Positions 7,077 to 13,144 of a DNA stretch of 18,126 nucleotides are shown one piece after another. The notes beneath the pieces were generated by a model. That model had not been told where the DNA came from. It was given only the letters and a program-made list of their open reading frames with translations, and ran no database searches. A program made the translations under genes and the position numbers. The stretch is from Clostridiales bacterium. Its GTDB lineage: Bacteria; Bacillota; Clostridia; Peptostreptococcales; Anaerovoracaceae. The stretch covers positions 1 to 18,126 of the forward strand of contig JAAZGD010000078.1 in NCBI GenBank assembly GCA_012511395.1, read 5' to 3'. The stretch's first letter is position 1. The number at the start of each line of letters is the position of its first letter.

Positions 7077-8510
7077 ATGAAGAAGATTAAAGACGATACG
7101 TTCATAAGCATAAAAAAAGCAGGGGTTGTGCTGTTCTGGCTCATCCTTTGGCAGATAGGGGCATGGATTGTTAACCTGCCCCTGATTCTGCCTGACCCTT
7201 ACGATGTAATAGTAAAACTCTTTGAGCTTATAGGGACTAAAGAATTCTACAAGGATGCAGCTTACACTATTTACAGGTGCATCATGGGGATGATTATCTC
7301 CTTTGTGTTGGGCGGTGGCTTTGCCCTTCTTTCAAAGAGATATTCGTTTATGAGGAGCCTTTTGAGCCCTGCTGTAAATTTCCTTAAATCCACCTCTGTC
7401 ATGGCCATAATCATTTATGCCCTTTTGCTTTTGACGGCTAATCAGGTGCCTGTTTTTGTCTGTTTCATGATGTGCTTTCCCATTGTGTATATAAACATTT
7501 TGTCAGGCCTTGACAATGTTAAAAAAGAGTATCTGGAGATGGCTCAGGTTTATGAAATAGAGAGAAGAGATATAATGAGATTTATTTTTCTTCCTTCCAT
7601 AGCACCGGAGATTAAAGCATCCTTAGTAATAATAGCAGGCCTAAGCTGGAAATCTGTGGTGGCTGCAGAAGTCCTTTCCGTTCCTACCCATTCTATGGGC
7701 TACAATCTTCTAAATGCAAAAGTATATTTTGAAACTGATGAGCTTTTTTCCTGGATTATTGCCATAGTGCTGTTTTCTTATTTCTTTGAAAAATTGGTGG
7801 TTCGTCTTATCTCCTTTCTTGATGAAAAGTCATATGGTGGAACAAAGGTATTTAAAAAGGAAGTATTCAAGAATGTGGAAACAGATAAAAAGGATTGTGC
7901 CTACACTTTTTTCAAAGGATATCAGGAAGATGTGGCCTTGTCAGATGTCTATAAAAGCTTTGACGGCCAAAAAGTGCTGGAAGACTTTTCCCTTGTAGTC
8001 CATAAAGACCAGGTGACGGCTTTGATGGGACCTTCAGGTAAGGGCAAAACTACAATTTTGAGACTCATAGCAGGTCTTGAAAAACCGGACATGGGAGAGG
8101 TTAAGCGCCCTTATGAAAAGGTTTCCTATCTGTTTCAGGAGGACAGGCTTCTGCCATGGTTGAATATTTATGATAACATTGCTTTAGTGCTTAAGAATAC
8201 CATGGACTTTGAAGAAGCCAACATGAGAATCAGGAAGATTATTAAGGACATGGGCCTTGAACCTGATATGAACAAATTGCCTTCACAGCTTTCAGGAGGC
8301 ATGAGACGAAGGGTGGCCATGGCAAGAGCATTTCTTTATCCTGCTGAAATTCTGTTGCTGGATGAACCCTTTAAAGGTTTGGATGAGGAGCTTAGAGAAA
8401 AAATAATCAGCTGTTGCTTTACGGACTACATAAAAAACAGAGGAGTTCTTCTCGTAACTCACAGGCCGGGAGAAGCAAAAGATCTTGCTGCAAGGAGCAT
8501 AATAATATAA
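7077..8510 (+). CDS. ABC transporter, fused permease and ATP-binding protein (SsuC-SsuB-like)
   Basis: One chain of 477 residues carries both the inner-membrane permease and the ATPase. Residues about 1-250 are a six-helix-type permease of the SsuC/TauC group, with the EYLEMAQVYEIERRDIMRFIFLPSIAPEI coupling loop (EAA-like). A linker of about 30 residues leads to the ATPase: Walker A GPSGKGKTT (318-326, Lys324), Q-loop FQEDRLLPW (Gln354), signature LSGGM (405-409), Walker B LLLDEP (Asp429, Glu430) and switch His462. All nucleotide-binding motifs are intact. The ATPase part is short (about 195 residues) and stops soon after the His switch. In related systems the two parts are separate genes. 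No good ribosome site precedes ATG 7077; coupling with the upstream gene is possible. The substrate is unknown. Confidence 0.9.
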   Translation: MKKIKDDTFISIKKAGVVLFWLILWQIGAWIVNLPLILPDPYDVIVKLFELIGTKEFYKDAAYTIYRCIMGMIISFVLGGGFALLSKRYSFMRSLLSPAVNFLKSTSVMAIIIYALLLLTANQVPVFVCFMMCFPIVYINILSGLDNVKKEYLEMAQVYEIERRDIMRFIFLPSIAPEIKASLVIIAGLSWKSVVAAEVLSVPTHSMGYNLLNAKVYFETDELFSWIIAIVLFSYFFEKLVVRLISFLDEKSYGGTKVFKKEVFKNVETDKKDCAYTFFKGYQEDVALSDVYKSFDGQKVLEDFSLVVHKDQVTALMGPSGKGKTTILRLIAGLEKPDMGEVKRPYEKVSYLFQEDRLLPWLNIYDNIALVLKNTMDFEEANMRIRKIIKDMGLEPDMNKLPSQLSGGMRRRVAMARAFLYPAEILLLDEPFKGLDEELREKIISCCFTDYIKNRGVLLVTHRPGEAKDLAARSIII

Positions 8511-8521
8511 GTATCTCTGAT

Positions 8522-8550
8522 TTGCACAGGCAATTTTAAGGTGGTATAAT
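8522..8550 (+). promoter_or_regulatory. Promoter for the CofE-like gene, inside a terminator hairpin
   Basis: TTGCAC (8522-8527), a 17-nt spacer and TATAAT (8545-8550) preceded by TGG form a near-ideal extended -10 promoter. It predicts a start of transcription near 8557. The -10 box lies in the apical loop of the terminator hairpin at 8526-8562. Confidence 0.7.
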
Positions 8551-8566
8551 CCTATTGCCTGTTTTG
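8526..8566 (+). terminator. Terminator of the ABC transporter operon
   Basis: ACAGGCAAT (8526-8534) pairs perfectly with ATTGCCTGT (8554-8562), with an inner AGG/CCT pairing around TGGTATAAT, followed by a T-rich tail TTTTGTT. The loop is long but the stem is perfect. Confidence 0.6.
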
Positions 8567-8604
8567 TTATATAAAAGGATCTTTTAAGGAAGGATTATCT
8601 TAAA

Positions 8605-9807
8605 ATGAGACCCAGGAAAAAAGAAAGGCTTCTCGGAACGGTAGTAAGAGGTTTAAGAGGGCCCATCATAAGACAAGGAGATGACCTTGTTAGAATCGCC
8701 GTGGATACGCTTTTAAAGGCCTGCGATTCAGAGGATATTAAAATTGAAAACAGAGACATTTTATGTATAACAGAAGCTGTTCTTGCAAGAGCCCAAGGAA
8801 ACTATGCCACCATTCACCAGATAGGCAAGGATGTTAAAACAAAGCTTGGGGGAGATATTATAGGTGTTGTGTTTCCCATATTTTCCAGAAACAGGTTTGG
8901 TGTATGCTTAAGAGGAATTGCAAGGGGTGCCAAAAAGGTGGTAATGCTTTTGAATTATCCTTCCGATGAGGTGGGAAACCATCTTGTAGATCTTGATACA
9001 CTTGATCTTAAGGGCATAAATCCTTGTTCCGATGTGTTGACGAAGGATGAGTTCACAAAGCTCTTTGGAAAGGGTAAGCACGCCTTTACAGGAGTAGATT
9101 ACGTATCCTATTACGAGAGAATAGTAAAAGAAGAGGGTGCGGAATGTGAAATAGTCTTTTCCAATAACCCTAAGACTATATTGGAATATACAAGCAATGT
9201 TTTAGTCTGTGACATTCATTCGAGAAACAGGACAAAAAGGTTGCTTATGGAAGATGACTCAAGTTTGGTTGTGGGCCTTGATGAGATTCTTTCGCAATCA
9301 GTGGATGAATCAGGGTTTAACAGAGAGTATGGACTTTTAGGCTCAAATAAAGCAACTGAGGAATCTGTGAAGCTCTTTCCAAGGGATTCAAATATTTTTG
9401 TTGAGCAGGTTCAGGAAGAGCTGTTAAAGAAGACGGGCAAGCTTGTGGAGGTTATGGTTTATGGAGACGGAGCCTTTAGAGACCCTGTGGAAAAGATCTG
9501 GGAGCTTGCCGACCCTGTTGTGTCTCCGGGATTTACAAAGGGGTTAATAGGAACGCCTTCTGAGGTGAAGCTTAAGTATTTAGCCGACAATGATTTTAAA
9601 AATCTGTCAGGGAAGGAACTAAAAAAAGCAATCTCAGAATACATTATGAACAAGGAAGAGAAAAAAGATGAAGGGATTTCTCTTGGGACTACGCCTAGAA
9701 ACATGACAGATTTAATCGGTTCTCTATGTGACCTTACATCAGGCTCAGGAGATAAGGGTACGCCCTTTGTGTTTATACAAGGATACTTTGATAATTACAC
9801 TCAGTAG
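8605..9807 (+). CDS. CofE-like (coenzyme F420-0:L-glutamate ligase family) protein
   Basis: The protein of 400 residues starts with the pattern of the F420 ligase family: GLRGPIIRQGDDLV, DILCITEAVLARAQGNY, GVVFPIFSRNRFGVCLRGIARGAKK and later VMVYGDGAFRDPVEKIWELADPVVSPGF. CofE adds glutamate to F420-0 in archaea and actinobacteria. Most Clostridia do not make F420, and the archaeal enzyme is about 250 residues, so this longer form with an extra C-terminal part ending in TTPRNMTDLIGSLCDLTSGSGDKGTPFVFIQGYFDNYTQ probably has another substrate. The gene has its own promoter, and AAGGAAGG lies 11 nt before ATG 8605. Its last 7 bases overlap the convergent DUF368 gene. Confidence 0.8.
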   Translation: MRPRKKERLLGTVVRGLRGPIIRQGDDLVRIAVDTLLKACDSEDIKIENRDILCITEAVLARAQGNYATIHQIGKDVKTKLGGDIIGVVFPIFSRNRFGVCLRGIARGAKKVVMLLNYPSDEVGNHLVDLDTLDLKGINPCSDVLTKDEFTKLFGKGKHAFTGVDYVSYYERIVKEEGAECEIVFSNNPKTILEYTSNVLVCDIHSRNRTKRLLMEDDSSLVVGLDEILSQSVDESGFNREYGLLGSNKATEESVKLFPRDSNIFVEQVQEELLKKTGKLVEVMVYGDGAFRDPVEKIWELADPVVSPGFTKGLIGTPSEVKLKYLADNDFKNLSGKELKKAISEYIMNKEEKKDEGISLGTTPRNMTDLIGSLCDLTSGSGDKGTPFVFIQGYFDNYTQ

Positions 9808-10610
9808 GATTTTGAAAACTTGTATGTGATTATGAAAAATATGATTAAAAGAATATAGGAGAAGGGCGAAAACATTACACTTTTCATTTCAGGATAAAGA
9901 CCGGGAAGGGAACCTGTAACAAGCCCCAATACGATAAAGTAAAAGGCCTTATGATAATTGATCAATAGGGCCTTTATTGTATTTATTCCCAGAAAACCTC
10001 CTAAGAGAACGCCCATTAAGAGGGGGAGAAGTAGAGCTATGTCAAGAGAGCTTACAGCTTCCATGGCAGTGTCATAAACTCCTAAAATAAGAAGAATAAG
10101 GGAACCGCTGATTCCGGGCAGAATCATGGCTATCATGGCTAAGGTGGAGGCTATGAAAAGCCAAAGATAAAGGGTGGACCCCTGTTCAAAGGCCATTAAA
10201 ACAGCGGTGTTTTTTGAAGCAAGGACAGGCAGTAAGGATATGGAGGTCATAAAGATTAAAGAACATAGGAAGAGAAGGTAATGAGTAGTTTTCTTTTCTC
10301 CATCCTTTGATCTTTTATAGATTACCGGTATGCTTCCTAAAATAATGCCGAAGAAACAGAAGGACAACAGTCCGCTTTGCTCCTTAAAAAGAAATACCAT
10401 GATATTGCTCATACCATAAAGACCAAGAAGGATTCCTGAAAAAAGCAAAGAAAGAAAGGCGGGGTCCTCCTTAATTTTCTTCGGAGAAAGGGAAAGGAGG
10501 ACTCTGTCATAAATATTTAAAATCACTGCCATGGTACCCCCTGATACTCCGGGGATGGCATTTGCTATGCCGATAATAAAACCGTATAGGAGATACTTAA
10601 TATTTTTCAT
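9801..10610 (-). CDS. DUF368 membrane protein, candidate polyprenyl-phosphate translocase (PopT-like)
   Basis: The protein of 269 residues is almost wholly hydrophobic, with about eight membrane segments. It carries the family's NAIPGVSGGTMAVIL signature (PGVSGGT, 20-26) and a second, related motif MILPGISGS (163-169), showing two repeated halves as in membrane carriers with inverted repeats. DUF368 proteins (PopT) have been linked to recycling of undecaprenyl phosphate across the membrane for cell-wall synthesis; applying that here is by family. The start ATG 10610 has no ribosome site; an extended -10 lies 6 nt upstream. It is a single gene, convergent with the CofE-like gene and divergent from patA. 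Confidence 0.85.
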   Translation of the reverse strand: MKNIKYLLYGFIIGIANAIPGVSGGTMAVILNIYDRVLLSLSPKKIKEDPAFLSLLFSGILLGLYGMSNIMVFLFKEQSGLLSFCFFGIILGSIPVIYKRSKDGEKKTTHYLLFLCSLIFMTSISLLPVLASKNTAVLMAFEQGSTLYLWLFIASTLAMIAMILPGISGSLILLILGVYDTAMEAVSSLDIALLLPLLMGVLLGGFLGINTIKALLINYHKAFYFIVLGLVTGSLPGLYPEMKSVMFSPFSYILLIIFFIITYKFSKSY

Positions 10611-10616
10611 AACAAT

Positions 10617-10625
10617 ATTTTAACA
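10617..10625 (-). promoter_or_regulatory. Extended -10 box for the DUF368 gene
   Basis: TGTTAAAAT (10625-10617 on the minus strand) ends 6 nt before the ATG at 10610. A weak -35 (TCGCAA, 10645-10640) sits 17 nt upstream. No Shine-Dalgarno sequence lies between, which again suggests a leaderless message. Confidence 0.45.
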
Positions 10626-10703
10626 TAAACGGTACAACCTTGCGAAAAAGTTATTACCAAGTTGATATCTTATACTTATTCAAAATAAAAACGTTACTTT
10701 ATA

Positions 10704-10732
10704 TTGCGGTGATATATTATAGAAGGTAGAAT
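10704..10732 (+). promoter_or_regulatory. Promoter candidate for patA
   Basis: TTGCGG (10704-10709), 17 nt and TAGAAT (10727-10732). The resulting leader of about 60 nt is AT-rich and ends with a strong AAAGGAGGT ribosome site 9 nt before ATG 10800. No operator or hairpin stands out. Confidence 0.45.
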
Positions 10733-10799
10733 ATGGATACGTAGGAATATTAAAAAAATTTTGTAAATTATTTATCTGGTAAAAGGAGGTCTTAAAAAA

Positions 10800-12161
10800 A
10801 TGGCGGCAAATTATAAGGACAAAGCGCTGAAGGAAGCTAAGAGAATTGTTTCCTATATTGAGAAGGATGCTTTAACTACTGCCGAGAAGGACAGAATAGT
10901 AAAAGATTCTATCAATAACTTTAACAAGCACGTAAATCCGGGATGGCTTGAGTACAGAAAATCAGTATCAACAGATGCTGCTTTCGTAGAATGGACAGAC
11001 TCAGAAGAGCATTTTGAGGATCTGCATGGTCATCAATTTATTGACTGCCTGGGAGGCTTTGGTATTTACACTTGTGGACACAGAAACCCGGAAATCTTAA
11101 AAACTGTAAAAGCTCAGCTGGACAGATATGCACTTCACTCACAAGAGCTGGTAGACCCGCTTAGAGGTTATCTTGCTAGTTTAGTTGCAATGATAACTCC
11201 TGGAGATTTGCAGTATTGCTTCTTTACAAACGGAGGAGCAGAAGCTGTTGAAATGTCTTTAAAACTGGCAAGACTGGCAACAGGCGGCAGATGGTATATT
11301 TCATCTGTTGGTGCATTCCACGGTAAATCCATGGGCGCAATCTCCATGGGTGGTAAAGGTGCATACAGAGAAGACTATCTTCCTATGATCCAGCAGGTTC
11401 AGCACGTTGAATACGGTGATGCTAAAGCTCTTGAAACAGCAATTAAGAACCTCCATATAGTAGGAGAAAAGGTAGCGGGAGTTATCCTTGAGGCTGTTCA
11501 GGGTGAAGCAGGAGTAATCCTTCCACCAAAGGGATATTTCAAGGAAGTTAGAAAGATTTGTGACAAGTACGGAGTTGCTCTCATAGTAGACGAAATTCAG
11601 ACCGGTATGGGAAGAACAGGCTACATGTGGAGATGCGAATACGAGGAAATCGTTCCTGATATTATGACCTTCGGCAAGGCCTTCGGCGGTGGAGTAATGC
11701 CTATTACAGGAATTATTGCAAGGCCAAAAATGTGGGTTCAAAAGCTTATTGATAACCCGTGGATTCTTGGTTCCCCAACATTTGGCGGAAACCCACTCGC
11801 TTGTGCTGCAGCTATTTCCACCATCAGATATATGCTTGAAAATGACATTCCAAAGGAATGCCAGAAGAAGGGCGACTATATCATGAAGAAGCTCAGAGAT
11901 CTTAAGAAAAAGTATCCTACAGTTCTTAAGGACTTCAGAGGTGCAGGCCTTCTTATAGCCATGGAATTCCCAGAAGCAGAAGTTGGCTATGAAGTAACAA
12001 AGGGCTTATTCAAGAGAAAGGTAATGGTAGCAGGTACATTGGTTAATGCCAAGACTGTAAGAATCGAACCACCTGCCGTATTAACATATGACACCATTGA
12101 TTATGTAATGAAATCCCTTGACGAAGCTTTGGCTGAAGTTAAGAAAAAGTTCAAACTGTAA
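10800..12161 (+). CDS. patA: Putrescine aminotransferase
   Basis: This PLP enzyme transfers the amino group of putrescine (and related diamines such as cadaverine) to 2-oxoglutarate, giving 4-aminobutanal, which cyclises to 1-pyrroline. The 453-residue length is close to E. coli PatA/YgjG (459), and long stretches match from memory: HVNPGWLEYRKSV, FIDCLGGFGIYTCGHRNPE, LHSQELVDPLRGYLA, GAFHGKSMGAISM, TFGGNPLACAAA, and VAGTLVNAKTVRIEPP. The PLP-binding pair is visible: Asp264 in VDEIQTGMGRTG and Schiff-base Lys293 in TFGKAFGGGVMP. It is a class III aminotransferase; the subgroup call rests on these long identities, but ornithine or another diamine could be used. A consensus ribosome site and a dedicated terminator suggest a well-expressed single-gene unit. 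Confidence 0.9.
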   Translation: MAANYKDKALKEAKRIVSYIEKDALTTAEKDRIVKDSINNFNKHVNPGWLEYRKSVSTDAAFVEWTDSEEHFEDLHGHQFIDCLGGFGIYTCGHRNPEILKTVKAQLDRYALHSQELVDPLRGYLASLVAMITPGDLQYCFFTNGGAEAVEMSLKLARLATGGRWYISSVGAFHGKSMGAISMGGKGAYREDYLPMIQQVQHVEYGDAKALETAIKNLHIVGEKVAGVILEAVQGEAGVILPPKGYFKEVRKICDKYGVALIVDEIQTGMGRTGYMWRCEYEEIVPDIMTFGKAFGGGVMPITGIIARPKMWVQKLIDNPWILGSPTFGGNPLACAAAISTIRYMLENDIPKECQKKGDYIMKKLRDLKKKYPTVLKDFRGAGLLIAMEFPEAEVGYEVTKGLFKRKVMVAGTLVNAKTVRIEPPAVLTYDTIDYVMKSLDEALAEVKKKFKL

Positions 12162-12176
12162 AAGTTTATAAAGCGA

Positions 12177-12204
12177 GGTGAGCTCTCAGGAGCTCACCTT
12201 TTTT
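12177..12204 (+). terminator. Rho-independent terminator after patA
   Basis: GGTGAGCTC (12177-12185) pairs perfectly with GAGCTCACC (12190-12198) around a TCAG loop, followed by six T's (12199-12204). Confidence 0.95.
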
Positions 12205-12229
12205 AATGGATATATGTTTTTAAAAAGTA

Positions 12230-12238
12230 TGATATACT
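12230..12238 (+). promoter_or_regulatory. Extended -10 promoter for metF-metH
   Basis: TGATATACT (12230-12238) is an extended -10, with a poor -35. Transcription would start near 12245, giving a leader of about 22 nt that is too short for a SAM or cobalamin riboswitch. Confidence 0.5.
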
Positions 12239-12267
12239 TGAGAACAGCGAAGGAAGGATGTGATTAA

Positions 12268-13131
12268 ATGAAGATCTCCAAGCTTTTTGACAAAGGGAAA
12301 ATCGTGTATTCCTTTGAGGTATTTCCACCTAAAAGAGATAATCCCATAGAAGGGATTTATAAGACTCTGGATGAGTTAAGAGATTTAAGGCCTGATTTCA
12401 TCAGCGTAACTTATGGGGCAGGAGGAGTTTTGGCCGGTTCAAATACGGCAAAAATTGCGTCATATATTAAGAACACGTTGGGTATTGAGTCACTGGCTCA
12501 TCTTTCTTGTGTGAACTCTGACAGAGATAATGTAAGGGAGGCTTTAAAGGAGTTTGAAGATAAGGGTATTGAAAATATACTGGCTTTAAGAGGAGACATT
12601 ATTCCTGATGTGGAAAGAAAGAAGGACTTTTTTTATGCCGGAGATTTAATAACCTTCATTAAAGAGGAAGGTGGTGACTTCGGAATATCGGCAGCCTGCT
12701 ATCCTGAAGGCCATCCCGAGGCACCTTCCATGGAGGAGGACCTATTTCACCTAAGAGAAAAGGTTGAGAAGGGTGCCACCCACCTTGTAAGTCAGCTGTT
12801 CTTTGAGAACCATATGTTTTTTGAGTTTAAGGAAAAGGCGAGGGCTTTAGGAGTGACAGTTCCCATTGAAGCAGGTATTATGCCTGTCACCAATAAAAAG
12901 ATGATTGAAAGAATGGTTTCAATTGCAGGAGCCAGTTTACCTGCAAAGCTTACGAAGCTTTTACATAAGTATGAATTTGATGATGAAGCATTGAGGGAAG
13001 CGGGAATAGCTTACGCAATTGATCAGATGGTAGATTTAATAGAAAGAGGCGCAGAAGGAATTCATCTTTACACCATGAATAATCCTTATGTGGCAAGAAA
13101 GATTACAGAAGGCATAAAGGGTCTGCTTTAA
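12268..13131 (+). CDS. metF: 5,10-methylenetetrahydrofolate reductase
   Basis: This flavoenzyme reduces 5,10-methylene-THF to 5-methyl-THF, the methyl donor for MetH encoded next. The 287-residue TIM-barrel protein has the family pattern: YSFEVFPPKRD with the catalytic Glu, DFISVTYGAGG, AHLSCV, ILALRGD, ISAACYPEGHPEA, HLVSQLFFENHMFFEF, PIEAGIMPV, and the C-terminal GIHLYTMNNP. The start ATG 12268 has AAGGAAGG about 10 nt upstream. The stop is 13 nt before metH, so the two are co-transcribed. It is of the size of the bacterial MetF without extra regulatory domain. Confidence 0.95.
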   Translation: MKISKLFDKGKIVYSFEVFPPKRDNPIEGIYKTLDELRDLRPDFISVTYGAGGVLAGSNTAKIASYIKNTLGIESLAHLSCVNSDRDNVREALKEFEDKGIENILALRGDIIPDVERKKDFFYAGDLITFIKEEGGDFGISAACYPEGHPEAPSMEEDLFHLREKVEKGATHLVSQLFFENHMFFEFKEKARALGVTVPIEAGIMPVTNKKMIERMVSIAGASLPAKLTKLLHKYEFDDEALREAGIAYAIDQMVDLIERGAEGIHLYTMNNPYVARKITEGIKGLL

Positions 13132-13144
13132 CAGGGAGAAAGCT

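Noticed and set aside
7072..7080. Three-codon frame ATG-TTA-TGA overlapping the permease-ATPase start
   Set aside because: It is too short to judge, has no well-placed ribosome site, and may be chance in AT-rich DNA.
11301..11741. Minus-strand open frame of about 146 codons
   Set aside because: It lies wholly inside patA, which has clear catalytic motifs in the opposite strand; the frame shows no family features.
12199..12267. S-box or cobalamin riboswitch before metF-metH
   Set aside because: The gap from the patA terminator to metF is under 70 bases and has no conserved riboswitch core.
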